From Staphylococcus borealis (GTDB taxonomy: Bacteria > Bacillota > Bacilli > Staphylococcales > Staphylococcaceae): a stretch of 64,000 nucleotides of DNA. The notes under the pieces were generated by a model. That model did no database searches and was not told the DNA's origin. It saw only the letters and a program-made list of their open reading frames with translations. Positions 9,281-18,509 of the stretch are shown here, piece after piece (the first letter of the stretch is position 1; the number at the start of each line of letters is the position of its first letter). The DNA lies in assembly GCF_001224225.1 (NCBI RefSeq), contig NZ_CUEE01000005.1, positions 62,001 to 126,000 on the forward strand, read 5' to 3'. A program made the translations under genes and the position numbers.

Positions 9281-10066
9281 ATGAATTACAAACAAGCATC
9301 ACCTGAAGTCTTGCGCCAATTGATTCGTAAAGGAGAACTTGTCGGTCACACAAGTGGTATGGCTGAGGGCTACATTCAAGCAAATGTAGTCATATTGCCA
9401 TCGAAATACGCTTATGATTTTTTAAAATTTTGTTTTAGAAATCCTAAGACGTGTCCACTATTAGATGTCTCGGAAGTTGGTGCACATTCGTTTCCATATT
9501 ATGGACGTAACGCAGATATTCGCACTGACGTTCCGAAATACCGCATTTATGAACATGGCCAGTTGATTAAAGAAGTCGATGATATCACAGAGTTGTATAC
9601 CGAAGATATGGTTAGCTTTCTAATTGGTTGTAGTTTCACCTTCGAACATGCCATGTTGGAAGCTGGCTTACCTGTTCGACACATTGAAGAAGGTCATAAC
9701 GTCCCAATGTATCGTACGCATATTCCTGCCGAATCAAGTGGCTATTTTAAAGGTAATATTACAGTGAGCATGCGTCCAATGACAATGACACAAGCGATTA
9801 AAGCAACTGAAATCACATCACACTTTAAGAATGTCCATGGCACGCCAATCCATATTGGCACACCAGAAGAACTGGGTATCACGGATATTAATAAGCCTGA
9901 TTATGGAGAGGCTGTCACGATCAAACCAAATGAAGTCCCTGTCTTCTGGGGGTGTGGCGTGACACCACAGTCCGTTGCGCTTGATGCCAAACCTGAGTTA
10001 ATGATTACACACTCACCCGGACACATGTTTATTACAGATATTAAAGATAGCGAATTAAATGATTAA
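9281..10066 (+). CDS. DUF1445 family protein (putative hydro-lyase / D-glutamate cyclase family)
   Basis: The 261-residue cytoplasmic protein matches the DUF1445 (PF07286) family: TSGMAEGYIQANVVILP near residue 24, CPLLDVSEVG, FLIGCSFTFEHAM, GHNVPMYRT, SMRPMT, HIGTPEELGI and the C-terminal FWGCGVTPQSVAL and THSPGHMFITD. Members are annotated as putative hydro-lyases, and the mammalian relative is D-glutamate cyclase. The start follows AAGGGGGATTTAAC. It is a single gene ended by a strong hairpin. Confidence 0.88.
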   Translation: MNYKQASPEVLRQLIRKGELVGHTSGMAEGYIQANVVILPSKYAYDFLKFCFRNPKTCPLLDVSEVGAHSFPYYGRNADIRTDVPKYRIYEHGQLIKEVDDITELYTEDMVSFLIGCSFTFEHAMLEAGLPVRHIEEGHNVPMYRTHIPAESSGYFKGNITVSMRPMTMTQAIKATEITSHFKNVHGTPIHIGTPEELGITDINKPDYGEAVTIKPNEVPVFWGCGVTPQSVALDAKPELMITHSPGHMFITDIKDSELND

Positions 10067-10071
10067 ATTTA

Positions 10072-10117
10072 AAAAGGAGATATTCAGCTAAACGTTTTGC
10101 TGAGATATCTCCTTTTA
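10072..10117. terminator. Terminator between convergent genes
   Basis: AAAAGGAGATATTCAGC pairs with GCTGAGATATCTCCTTTT around a short loop, between the DUF1445 and DUF819 genes; A and T runs make it work both ways. Confidence 0.85.
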
Positions 10118-10124
10118 TGTATGC

Positions 10125-11324
10125 TTATCCAATGTGTATTAACAGTTGATACATAAGTGTCCCGGCATAGTTCCCAATGACATAACCTAATGTGCCTATA
10201 ATTAATATTGGACCAACAAGCCCTTGCCATCCTTTACTAATTGCTAATGCTGCTGCCGTCGTTGGACCACCTGCTGTCGCATTACTCGCTAACAATATTT
10301 CTTCAATCTTGAAGTTAAATAATTTCCCTACAATTAAACTTAAACCTAAATTGAAAATTAAAATAATCATCACAAAGACAAATAACAATGGCGCCGTTTT
10401 TATAATCATCATAAATGAAGCCGGCGTTCCGATAACGACAAAGAATATATAAATAATGAACGTCCCAATTTCTGAAGAACCGGCTAATTTATCAAAGAAA
10501 TCTCCCCAAATAGCCACCGCTAATAACGTCAGTGTCGTCAATAACAAATACTGATCTCCAAAGAAAGAAACAAGGATAGTTAGTAGAACATTAGACTGCG
10601 GTATCACATGTTGAATTACCTCAGATAATTTAAAACTAATAGCGACTAATGCGACTGCAATCGCCACTGAAAGTGCAATATCTAATAGTTGAATTTGCTT
10701 CGGTTTCCAATAGGATTGTTGCGTTTCTGGTGTTGACGCCGTTTGGTAATCCGTCTTGAACCATTTCTTTATAATAGGCAATGACGGTATAGCAATTAAT
10801 AACATAAAGTAAAGCGCCATCACACTATTATCCGCTACAACTGTAGATGAAATCATATCACTTGGTGTTTTAAATTTGGTACTTAAAGCTGCAAAGTTTA
10901 CACCACCGCCGATATAGCTACCTGTCATCATCGCGCCAATCTTAGCTAAGTATGGAATCCATTGATGAAGCACAATAAATCCTACTGTGGTTCCCATTAA
11001 TGTCCCAACAGACGCAATTAAGAAAATATATAATAATCGACGACTTTCTTTCCAAATCTTTAAAATGTTCGAACTGAACAATAATAAAGGAATTGAAATA
11101 GGTACGGCATAATCCCATACCGTATCATACACCGGTGATTCAGTTGGAATCACTTTAAAATTAGATAATACCATCGCACCTACCAAGGCTATAATAGTTC
11201 CTGAAATCGTGCTCGCCCATTGATACTTTTGTTCTAAGACAATACTGACTGTCGCCCAAACAATAATAATTGCCCACAATATCCATGTATCATCTTTCGC
11301 GATCAACGTCCCTATAGTTAACAT
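10125..11324 (-). CDS. DUF819 family membrane protein
   Basis: A 399-residue integral membrane protein with about ten segments, matching the DUF819 (YjcL-like) family: GSYIGGGVNFAAL, VVADNSVMALYF and ASNATAGGPTTAAALA. Substrate unknown; the fold resembles transporters. The ATG at 11324 follows AAAGGGGATGACATC; the frame extends 14 codons further, but without a ribosome site. It lies back to back with the DASS transporter gene. Confidence 0.85.
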   Translation of the reverse strand: MLTIGTLIAKDDTWILWAIIIVWATVSIVLEQKYQWASTISGTIIALVGAMVLSNFKVIPTESPVYDTVWDYAVPISIPLLLFSSNILKIWKESRRLLYIFLIASVGTLMGTTVGFIVLHQWIPYLAKIGAMMTGSYIGGGVNFAALSTKFKTPSDMISSTVVADNSVMALYFMLLIAIPSLPIIKKWFKTDYQTASTPETQQSYWKPKQIQLLDIALSVAIAVALVAISFKLSEVIQHVIPQSNVLLTILVSFFGDQYLLLTTLTLLAVAIWGDFFDKLAGSSEIGTFIIYIFFVVIGTPASFMMIIKTAPLLFVFVMIILIFNLGLSLIVGKLFNFKIEEILLASNATAGGPTTAAALAISKGWQGLVGPILIIGTLGYVIGNYAGTLMYQLLIHIG

Positions 11325-11515
11325 GATGTCATCCCCTTTCTTTGAATAACATTTTATCCCATACACATCTAAAATTCGATAGCCTATGCGTTTTTTTAAC
11401 TTAATATTTCATTGATAATCATTCTCAACAAAATGCAAAAACACGCTGTACATTACTTAAAAATAAGTCTATTCTATGTATGAAAATGTTCGAAAGTTGG
11501 AAAGAAGGTTTCGAG

Positions 11516-12934
11516 ATGAATCACTCTGTTAAATATAAGAAATTCATATTACCCCTTGTCATCGGCATACTTATCGCTGTGCTTGCCCCCTTCAGACCCG
11601 AATCACTCAGTCTGGATGCATGGCTTATGTTTGCTATATTCGTAGGTACCATTATCGGTTGTATCACCCAACCGATGACGATTGGTGCCGTATCAATTAT
11701 AGGATTCACGTTAACTATATTAGTTGGCGTTATCGATACTAAGACAGCGGTTCAAGGCTTCGGTAATCCAAGTATTTGGTTGATTGCAATGGCATTCTTT
11801 ATCTCTAGAGGGTTTGTTAAGACTGGACTAGGTCGACGTATCGCACTTCAGTTTGTAAGACTATTTGGTAAAAAGACACTTGGTCTGGCATACTCACTCG
11901 TCGGTGTAGATTTAATATTGGCGCCAGCAACACCTAGTAATACTGCCCGTGCTGGTGGTATTATGTTCCCAATCATTCAGTCCCTATCTAAATCATTTGG
12001 TTCTGACCCAAAACAAGGCACCGAACGTAAGGTGGGCTCATTTTTAATCTTTACCGAATTTCACGGCAATCTTATTACTGCAGCCATGTTCTTAACAGCA
12101 ATGGCCGGTAATCCACTCGCTCAAAATTTAGCAGAGAAAACCGCGCATGTTCACTTAACTTGGATGAACTGGTTCTTAGCAGGAGTTGTACCTGGAATTG
12201 TGTCACTGATTGTCATACCTTACATTATTTATAAACTCTATCCGCCAACAGTGAAAGAGACACCGGATGCGAAACATTGGGCTGAAAATGAATTAGCAGC
12301 AATGGGTTCAATTGCTAAAGCTGAAAAATTTATGATTGGTGTATTTATCATCGCCTTACTACTCTGGGTCATCGGCAGCTTTATTGGTGTAGATGCAACA
12401 TTAACTGCATTTATTGCATTATCTTTATTGCTTATCACAGGTGTATTAGATTGGAAAGATATCTTAAATGAAACGGGTGCTTGGAATACATTAGTTTGGT
12501 TCTCAGTGCTAGTTATGATGGCAGATCAACTCAATCAATTAGGCTTTATTCCATGGTTAAGCCATACTATCGCAACAAGCTTAGGTGTACTCAGTTGGCC
12601 AGTCGTTCTTGTCATACTCATTATCTTTTACTTCTATTCACATTACCTATTTGCCAGTTCAACCGCTCACGTCAGTGCCATGTACGCTGCATTGCTTGGC
12701 GTAGCCGTTGCCGCAGGTGCACCACCATTATTCAGTGCATTAATGCTTGGCTTCTTTGGAAATTTAATGGCCTCTACAACACACTACAGTAGCGGTCCAG
12801 CACCTATCCTTTATGCCGCTGGTTATGTCACTCAGAAACGTTGGTGGCTGATGAACCTTGTTTTAGGCGTTGTGTACTTTGTCATCTGGCTCGGTTTAGG
12901 CTCACTATGGATGAAATTGATAGGATTGATGTAA
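11516..12934 (+). CDS. DASS (SLC13-like) anion:sodium symporter
   Basis: A 472-residue protein with about twelve membrane segments and features of the divalent anion:sodium symporter family, in the 2-oxoglutarate/malate translocator branch: ATPSNTARAGGIMFP near residue 140, FTEFHGNLITAAMFLTAMAGNP, and the second half repeat SSTAHVSAMYAALLGVAVAAG and THYSSGPAPILYAAGYV. It probably imports a di- or tricarboxylate. The ATG at 11516 follows AAAGAAGG at seven bases; an in-frame ATG at 11480 lacks such a site. Confidence 0.88.
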   Translation: MNHSVKYKKFILPLVIGILIAVLAPFRPESLSLDAWLMFAIFVGTIIGCITQPMTIGAVSIIGFTLTILVGVIDTKTAVQGFGNPSIWLIAMAFFISRGFVKTGLGRRIALQFVRLFGKKTLGLAYSLVGVDLILAPATPSNTARAGGIMFPIIQSLSKSFGSDPKQGTERKVGSFLIFTEFHGNLITAAMFLTAMAGNPLAQNLAEKTAHVHLTWMNWFLAGVVPGIVSLIVIPYIIYKLYPPTVKETPDAKHWAENELAAMGSIAKAEKFMIGVFIIALLLWVIGSFIGVDATLTAFIALSLLLITGVLDWKDILNETGAWNTLVWFSVLVMMADQLNQLGFIPWLSHTIATSLGVLSWPVVLVILIIFYFYSHYLFASSTAHVSAMYAALLGVAVAAGAPPLFSALMLGFFGNLMASTTHYSSGPAPILYAAGYVTQKRWWLMNLVLGVVYFVIWLGLGSLWMKLIGLM

Positions 12935-12941
12935 CTATATT

Positions 12942-12979
12942 AAGGAGAGAAACAGTGAATTCTGTTTCCCTCCTTTTTT
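12942..12979 (+). terminator. Terminator after the DASS transporter gene
   Basis: AAGGAGAGAAACAG pairs with CTGTTTCCCTCCTT around TGAATT, then a T-run. Its loop with GAATTC resembles the staphylococcal repeat family. Confidence 0.85.
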
Positions 12980-13060
12980 GTTCTTTATTCCTTTATATTT
13001 ATCTCTGCCTTAGTCAATACTATTGAACAAATAAAGACTTTTACTTACATATCTTTTCTA

Positions 13061-13089
13061 TTGCCAAATATTTCAATGCGTATTATAAT
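13061..13089 (+). promoter_or_regulatory. SigA-type promoter for the 55-aa/GNAT gene pair
   Basis: TTGCCA and TATAAT are spaced by 17 bases, 39 bases before the ATG of the 55-aa gene. The short leader also has room for autoregulatory binding. Confidence 0.65.
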
Positions 13090-13128
13090 TTATAAAAACA
13101 TTATATTATAACAAAAGGAGATGATACT

Positions 13129-13296
13129 ATGATTCCTGAAGAAAGAAGTTCATATACTTTAACTGAAGAAGAAGCTATCATATTTGCAACTGCAAAGTTT
13201 AAGCCTTTTCATAACCGACTTGAAGAAGATACACCACAACCAAATCCATTTAAAAAACTAGTAGAAAATGAAAAAGATAAACCATCAACTTTGTAA
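13129..13296 (+). CDS. Small acidic protein upstream of GNAT gene, candidate antitoxin
   Basis: A 55-residue frame beginning MIPEERSSYTLTEEEAIIFA and ending KKLVENEKDKPSTL, with AAAGGAGATG before the ATG. Its last 29 bases overlap the GNAT gene in another frame, typical of coupled antitoxin-toxin pairs. It is short, charged and proline-containing in its C-terminal half (EEDTPQPNPFKKL), like the neutralising tail of antitoxins for GNAT toxins; a DNA-binding ribbon-helix-helix domain is not obvious. Function is inferred from layout. Confidence 0.6.
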   Translation: MIPEERSSYTLTEEEAIIFATAKFKPFHNRLEEDTPQPNPFKKLVENEKDKPSTL

Positions 13297-13846
13297 TATC
13301 TTTGAACTTACTAACTATGAGATGGAAGATGAATTTCTTCTCAAACTTATCCGACGAAATATAAGTAAATTTAAAACTTCTTCAAACCCTTCTATTGCAT
13401 CTTACTTGCAAGACAAAGCTCTTTCTTTAAATAAACAAAATTCAATCCGCACGTATTTAATAATTGATTCCGATACTTCAGAACTCATCGGATATTTTTG
13501 TTTAAAAATAGTCATCATAAAATTTGAAATTAATGTAAGTAAAAATATTAAAAAGAAAATTTCTTCTGATGCTATGAAAAACAATGAATTTCCATCTTTA
13601 TTAATTACGAAACTCGCTAGAAACGACCAATATAAAGGTTTAGTTTCAGGGAAAACAATTTTAAAATATGCATTCTCAATAGCTTATGATATTTATAAAA
13701 AAACTGCATTGAAACATGTTTGCGTTGACTGGTACGATCATTTCAAACTAGATAAATTTTATTGTGAAGATTGTGGCTTTAAAATATTTCAATATAAAGT
13801 TACTGATAAAGGTAAACTTGTTTCGGCCTTCTATAAATTTGAGTAA
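13268..13846 (+). CDS. GNAT-family acetyltransferase, TacT-like toxin candidate
   Basis: A 192-residue protein with a GNAT fold pattern: a strand in LIGYFCLKIVIIKFEI, the acetyl-CoA-binding region LLITKLARNDQYKGLVSGKTIL (about residues 111-132; first part LLITKLARNDQYKG), then helix ILKYAFSIAYDIYKKT and the strand VCVDWYD followed by KFYCEDCGFKIF. LARxxxxxGxxxGxxIL resembles TacT/AtaT-type toxins, which acetylate aminoacyl-tRNA. It overlaps the 55-aa gene and is very AT-rich, suggesting acquisition. The ATG lies inside the upstream gene without a strong ribosome site, so coupling is likely. It may also be an ordinary GNAT enzyme. Confidence 0.65.
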   Translation: MKKINHQLCNIFELTNYEMEDEFLLKLIRRNISKFKTSSNPSIASYLQDKALSLNKQNSIRTYLIIDSDTSELIGYFCLKIVIIKFEINVSKNIKKKISSDAMKNNEFPSLLITKLARNDQYKGLVSGKTILKYAFSIAYDIYKKTALKHVCVDWYDHFKLDKFYCEDCGFKIFQYKVTDKGKLVSAFYKFE

Positions 13847-13981
13847 TCGAAAAAATTCATTTCATATGATCTCCACCAATAAGCTATATCTTTTTCTTTC
13901 TCCTCTTGCATGAAATATACAAATTGTTTATGTTTAAAATAAATGATACTTCTTGTAATTCTTTAAAAGTAGGTGCGCAGT

Positions 13982-14512
13982 ATGTATACACATAAAATTG
14001 GGCATGTCTTATCACCAAAATTAAAAAACATTGTTGATGTAGACGATCCTAACAAACAGTTAGGAACCATTAAACGTTTTGAAGTATATGGCTATGAATA
14101 TCTATTCATTGAGGATATGCGTCTTTTTTTCAAAGCAAGATGGCGTATTTTTGACAATGAACAACGCTTAGTATTCAAAGGGCGTCGCAAATTTCCATTT
14201 ATCACCAAAAATTATATCGTTAATTATTTTGAATCGGAACCGCAAGTAACGCATGATATAACCATCCACCAAAAATTATTTCCCGAGAAAACAGACTATC
14301 CTTATTTTTATTTTAACGATGAACTTTATACTCTAAGATATGATTTTTTTGGATGGAGCACGATTGTAAACGAAGATACCGGCACTACAATAGCAAGTTG
14401 GAAGTTAATAAGAGAACCAAATAAGCAAGTATATTTTGAGTTATTAGATCCCACTATGGCGCAACATCAATTATTATTTTTAGGTATCTTCAATACTATT
14501 TTTGAATATTAA
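13982..14512 (+). CDS. Tubby C-terminal / LURP-one-like protein
   Basis: A 176-residue protein starting MYTHKIGHVLSPKLKN. Strand-rich segments such as YEYLFIEDMRLFFKARWRIF, LVFKGRRKFPFI and YFNDELYTLRYDFFGWSTIV resemble small bacterial LURP-one/tubby-like proteins that have a phospholipid-scramblase-like barrel. No catalytic role is known for these. The ATG at 13982 follows AGGTG; a GTG three codons upstream is also in frame but sits in that site. Followed by a clear terminator. The family call is by impression and not firm. Confidence 0.55.
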   Translation: MYTHKIGHVLSPKLKNIVDVDDPNKQLGTIKRFEVYGYEYLFIEDMRLFFKARWRIFDNEQRLVFKGRRKFPFITKNYIVNYFESEPQVTHDITIHQKLFPEKTDYPYFYFNDELYTLRYDFFGWSTIVNEDTGTTIASWKLIREPNKQVYFELLDPTMAQHQLLFLGIFNTIFEY

Positions 14513-14533
14513 TGATTTTGTGTTTTAATGTTA

Positions 14534-14577
14534 AAAACCACACGTTTTTTTACCTTAAAATTCAAAACGTGTGGTTT
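14534..14577. terminator. Terminator between convergent genes
   Basis: AAACCACACGTTTT pairs with AAAACGTGTGGTTT, flanked by T-rich sequence, between the tubby-like gene and the minus-strand small gene. Confidence 0.85.
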
Positions 14578-14588
14578 ATGTCTATGAT

Positions 14589-14789
14589 TCAGTCATTATT
14601 ATTTTCTTTTTCTCTAATCTTTCCTAAATTAACAATCCCTATGATAAGTGGCCCATATAGAAACATTAATGCATATGCCACATTAACACCCATTACAAAA
14701 TGGAATATACAGAATGCCAATATGCCTACTACAATAAGTAAAATGTTATGCCAACGTTTATCTCCAAATGATGATTGTTTAGATGACAT
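14589..14789 (-). CDS. Small two-segment membrane protein
   Basis: A 66-residue protein starting MSSKQSSFGDKRWHN, with hydrophobic stretches at about 14-33 and 36-56 and a charged tail (GKIREKENNND). The ATG follows AAAAGGATG at good spacing. No family recognised. It is likely real because of its ribosome site, membrane pattern and the terminator after it. Confidence 0.65.
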   Translation of the reverse strand: MSSKQSSFGDKRWHNILLIVVGILAFCIFHFVMGVNVAYALMFLYGPLIIGIVNLGKIREKENNND

Positions 14790-14853
14790 GTTATTTCATC
14801 CTTTTCTAAATGTTCTTCTCTTCTATCGTAGCAAATTTCAAACGTATTCTAAA

Positions 14854-15819
14854 CTACCCATCAATCTCAAATCCTAAATCTTCAATCATTTGATAGTCGA
14901 GTTCGTTTGGTTGTCCGCCTGTAATCAAATAATCACCTACAAAGATGGAATTGGCTGCCTTTAATGCGATGGCTTGGAGTGATCGTAAATTCACTTCTCG
15001 ACCACCGGCAATACGAATTTCTTTAGATGGATTAATAATTCTAAACATCGCGATAATTCTTAAACATTTCATTGGCGATAATAAATCGAGTCCGCCGAAT
15101 TTTGTTCCTTTAATTGGGTGTAAGAAATTAATTGGAATACTATCAGCGTCAATATCTTTCAACGCAAACGCCATATCGATAATGTCCTCGTTGGTCTCAC
15201 CCATGCCACAAATCACACCTGAACACGGCGAGATTTGATTCGCTTTCATGATTTCAACCGTACGTACACGATCTTCATATGTATGTGTCGTTACAACCTC
15301 GCTATGATAACGTTCACTTGTATTTAAATTATGATTATAGCGATCCACGCCCGCTTCTTTTAACTTCTCCGCTTGTGCTTCATTCGTTAGTCCTAAGCAA
15401 GCACAAATTTTAAGTTGTGGGTGTAACGCTTTAATTTCTTCTACTGTGTCGCAAATGTGATCAACCTCTCTATTTGTAGGACCACGCCCACTCATCACGA
15501 TACAGTATGTACCAATATGGTTATCTGTCGCTACTTGTGCACCTGCTTTAATTTTTTCTGGTTCCACTAAGGCGTACCGCTGTTTGTCTTTCATTTTCAC
15601 AGATTGACCACAATAACCACAGTCTTCTGAACAAATGCCACTTTTCGCATTAAGTATCATATTTAATTTCACTTTTTTCCCGAAAAAGTGTTTACGAAGA
15701 ACATACGCTTCATTTAATAATTCAAACGTATCTATCGCTTCATCTTCAAATAATGCTAACGCCTCTTCTTTACTTAAAACATCTTGATTTAAAATACGTT
15801 CTGCCAAATTTAATGTCAT
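14854..15819 (-). CDS. bioB: Biotin synthase
   Basis: Radical SAM enzyme that inserts sulfur into dethiobiotin, the last step of biotin synthesis. The 321-residue protein has the 4Fe-4S cysteines Cys63, Cys67 and Cys70 in [10 protein letters not shown], plus [37 protein letters not shown] and [12 protein letters not shown], then [11 protein letters not shown]. It stands alone: no other bio genes lie next to it, unlike the usual bio operon, so the organism either has the rest elsewhere or salvages dethiobiotin. A BirA-type operator sits upstream. Confidence 0.95.
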   Translation of the reverse strand: MTLNLAERILNQDVLSKEEALALFEDEAIDTFELLNEAYVLRKHFFGKKVKLNMILNAKSGICSEDCGYCGQSVKMKDKQRYALVEPEKIKAGAQVATDNHIGTYCIVMSGRGPTNREVDHICDTVEEIKALHPQLKICACLGLTNEAQAEKLKEAGVDRYNHNLNTSERYHSEVVTTHTYEDRVRTVEIMKANQISPCSGVICGMGETNEDIIDMAFALKDIDADSIPINFLHPIKGTKFGGLDLLSPMKCLRIIAMFRIINPSKEIRIAGGREVNLRSLQAIALKAANSIFVGDYLITGGQPNELDYQMIEDLGFEIDG

Positions 15820-15864
15820 GTTGTTAAACCCCTTATCCTTAAAAAATCCCGCTAAACCCTAAAA

Positions 15865-15891
15865 GTAAACTTTATATATAAATAAGTTTAC
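15865..15891. promoter_or_regulatory. BirA-type biotin operator upstream of bioB
   Basis: GTAAACTT and AAGTTTAC form an inverted repeat; between GTAAAC and GTTTAC there are 15 bases, the layout of BirA operators. The spacer TATATATAAATA can hold the -10 element, so bound BirA would block the promoter. Confidence 0.75.
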
Positions 15892-15934
15892 ATTAACGAC
15901 GTAAAAAATTAAATATTTAGCCGGAAATTAAACA

Positions 15935-15973
15935 AAACAAAAGGCTGGAACGTATTAAAACATCCCAACCTAT
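15935..15973 (-). terminator. Probable terminator of the OYE-family gene
   Basis: On the minus strand GGTTGGGATG pairs imperfectly with the later GTTCCAGCC and a T-rich tract follows. It lies downstream of the flavin oxidoreductase gene and upstream of bioB. Confidence 0.55.
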
Positions 15974-16053
15974 ATCAACATATTCTTGTTCTATTCATCA
16001 TTGTAGGGCAATGCAACAAAATCTTTTAACACATTCGTTTTATGCCTTGCGTC

Positions 16054-17247
16054 CTACTCTTCATCATAATTTTTCTCTAATTTACGCAATTCATCACGTG
16101 TTTTCTTCTGCAGGCCTTCGCCATAATCCATCATTTGAACAATGTCTTTGAATGCTGCATGTGGAATGGCTAGCTCATCTAACTCATCTGGATGTACATG
16201 TAAATCAATGGCGTCTTCACGTCCTTCTGCCAATTTACGCACGAAATCTGGTTCTGTGACAAATGGTGAAGACATACCAACCATATCAGCGTTACTTAAA
16301 GCATCTAGTGCCGTCTCAGGTGAATTAATTCCGCCGCTTGCAATGAGTGGTATACGACCATTTAAATGTTCATATACGACTTGATTAACGCGTCGTCCAT
16401 AATGTGCGCCAGGTGTACGTGTCTTATTCTGATAAATATTACGCCCCCAACTTGCGATAGCCAGATAATGAATATTGGCAACGTCCATAACCCAATCGAT
16501 ATGTTGATTAAATTCATCGACGGTATAGCCTAAGTCACTACCTCTAGTTTCTTCAGGTGTTGCTCTATAGCCGAAGATGAAATCACTTGGTGCTTCATCA
16601 TCAATCACTTTCTGTACTGCTTGCATGACCTCTAAGCCAAAGCGTGCTCGATTCTCTAATGAATCAACACCATACTGGTCATGACGTTGATTAGAGAATG
16701 TTGAGAAGAATGTTTGTAATATTAAACGTTGTGCGACTGAAATCTCAACACCATCAAAGCCCGCTTGGATCGCACGAGATGTCGCATCTGCATATTGTTG
16801 TGTAACTTCATGAATTTTATCAACTGACATCTCTAATACGTTATGTTTAATTGGTGAATGCAAGGTCATTGGACTGGGGCCATACACTTCTCCATAATTC
16901 ATAATTGCAGTATTTGAGAATCTTCCAGCATGCGCAAGTTGAATAATCGCTTTATTGCCATCTTGTTTCATCGCTTGCGCAACTTTTCTAAGACCAGAAA
17001 TACAAGCATCATCAGAGATATTAAAGCCGTATTCAAACAATTGTCCATATGGCTCAATATATGCTGCGCCGGTTACTTGCAATCCTGCTGAACTTGCGCG
17101 TCGTTTCGCATAACGTAAATCTTCTTCTGTGATATGTCCTTCTTTCGTAGATGAGTTCGTCGTCATTGGCGAAAGGACAAATCGATTGGCTAATGTAATG
17201 CCATTAGATAATGTAATGGGTTCTAGCAATGGTGCGTACTTCGACAT
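16054..17247 (-). CDS. NADH-dependent flavin oxidoreductase (Old Yellow Enzyme family)
   Basis: A 397-residue FMN TIM-barrel enzyme. Visible motifs are NRFVLSPMTTNSS near the start, IIQLAHAGRFS, GFDGVEISVAQRLILQTFFS, RARFGLEVMQ and the phosphate-binding end PLIASGGINSPE. It probably reduces activated alkenes or related electrophiles. The ATG at 17247 follows GAGGATG; the longer frame starts 8 codons earlier. It diverges from the LLM flavoenzyme/GcvH-L/SirTM operon, an arrangement known from that operon in pathogenic firmicutes, so a link to its oxidative stress role is plausible. Confidence 0.88.
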   Translation of the reverse strand: MSKYAPLLEPITLSNGITLANRFVLSPMTTNSSTKEGHITEEDLRYAKRRASSAGLQVTGAAYIEPYGQLFEYGFNISDDACISGLRKVAQAMKQDGNKAIIQLAHAGRFSNTAIMNYGEVYGPSPMTLHSPIKHNVLEMSVDKIHEVTQQYADATSRAIQAGFDGVEISVAQRLILQTFFSTFSNQRHDQYGVDSLENRARFGLEVMQAVQKVIDDEAPSDFIFGYRATPEETRGSDLGYTVDEFNQHIDWVMDVANIHYLAIASWGRNIYQNKTRTPGAHYGRRVNQVVYEHLNGRIPLIASGGINSPETALDALSNADMVGMSSPFVTEPDFVRKLAEGREDAIDLHVHPDELDELAIPHAAFKDIVQMMDYGEGLQKKTRDELRKLEKNYDEE

Positions 17248-17486
17248 TTTATGACATCCTCTTTCGTTCATTTTTGTATTATTTTCAAAGTATCATGCTT
17301 TATGACAATACACAATCGACTTGTTTGTGAACGATTTTTTGGCCCCTTTTCGGGAAAAGAAAATACCAGTAGAACATTTGTGTGACGTATAAACTAAATT
17401 ACTACAAAAATTCTTTAAACACGTTAAAATGGTGGTGGGTATTATAATAAGGGACTAAACAATTAAGCTTTGGAGATGAGCACCAA

Positions 17487-18488
17487 GTGGATTTCAATAT
17501 ATTAGATTATGCCATGATTGATGAAGGTAAGGATGCGACACAAGCATTACAAGATACAACAAGACTTGCTAAACGCGCTGACGAACTTGGTTATAAACGT
17601 TTCTGGTTAACGGAACATCATGATGTACCAGCGTTTGCGAGTGGTAGTCCTGAACTCTTAATGATGCATTTGTTAGGGGAAACGAAACGCATTAAATTGG
17701 GGTCTGGCGGGGTCATGTTACCGCACTATAGCCCGTTTAAAGTGGCCGAAAATTTCAAGATGTTAGAGGCACTCCACCCTGGTCGGGTTGACTTGGGTAT
17801 CGGCAATAATCCAGGTACATCGGTGGTTAAACGCGCAATGGACGAGGACAAACGTGATTATCTTGATTATGCACAAAGTATTGAAGATATTCGCCATTAC
17901 TTGACGCAAGCACCAGAAGCCCAACGCGTAGGACAGGTCATTAGTCAACCTCAGCTATCTCGTCATCCTGATATGTGGCTCTTAAGCGCAAGTCAACGTT
18001 CAGCTAAATTAGCTGCTACACAAGGCATGGGCTACACATTAGGGACATTCTTATTACCAAGCCAAGATAAGATTGATGCAGCTAAAGCGTCCGTCGAAAC
18101 GTATCGCGAACATTTTCAACCGACTGCGTTAAACATGTCACCCACAGTCATGTTAACCACGTTTGTCATCGTTACGGATACTGAAGAAGAGGCGCAAGAC
18201 TTATTACATGCACTTGACGTTTGGTTATTAGGCAAACAACAATTTGCTGAGTTTGACCGCTTCCCTTCTATTGAAACAGCTAGACAATATAAATTAAGTG
18301 ACCGTGATAAACGCATTATCGCTCAACACCGCTCACGAATTCTAGCTGGAACAATAGCACAAGTGAAACCCCGCTTGGATGCAATGATCCAAGAATTTAA
18401 GGCGGATGAAGTCTTAGTTGTACCACTATTACCAGGCATCGACCAACGATGTCGTACAATCGAACGCATAGCACAAGCGTATTTATAA
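17487..18488 (+). CDS. LLM-class (luciferase-like) flavin-dependent monooxygenase
   Basis: A 333-residue TIM-barrel protein of the luciferase-like family in the MsnO8/CE1758 type: RYWLTEHHDVPAFASGSPELLM-like start (here RFWLTEHHDVPAFASG), IKLGSGGVMLPHYSPFKVAE and HPGRVDLGIGNNPG, with VLVVPLLPG near the end. It starts at a GTG with GGAG ten bases upstream. It is the first gene of the operon that continues with gcvH-L, macrodomain, sirTM and lplA2 with short gaps or overlaps, and is known there as the associated oxidoreductase. Confidence 0.9.
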   Translation: MDFNILDYAMIDEGKDATQALQDTTRLAKRADELGYKRFWLTEHHDVPAFASGSPELLMMHLLGETKRIKLGSGGVMLPHYSPFKVAENFKMLEALHPGRVDLGIGNNPGTSVVKRAMDEDKRDYLDYAQSIEDIRHYLTQAPEAQRVGQVISQPQLSRHPDMWLLSASQRSAKLAATQGMGYTLGTFLLPSQDKIDAAKASVETYREHFQPTALNMSPTVMLTTFVIVTDTEEEAQDLLHALDVWLLGKQQFAEFDRFPSIETARQYKLSDRDKRIIAQHRSRILAGTIAQVKPRLDAMIQEFKADEVLVVPLLPGIDQRCRTIERIAQAYL

Positions 18489-18509
18489 AGAAAGAAAGGA
18501 TGATATGTA

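Noticed and set aside
13831-13911. 26-codon minus-strand frame (MQEEKEKDIAYWWRSYEMNF...) after the GNAT gene
   Set aside because: Too short, overlaps the GNAT end and has no supporting partner. Could be a remnant.
17763-17948. Minus-strand open frames inside the LLM, macrodomain, surface protein and mtl genes
   Set aside because: They are shadows of well-supported genes on the other strand and have no ribosome sites of their own.
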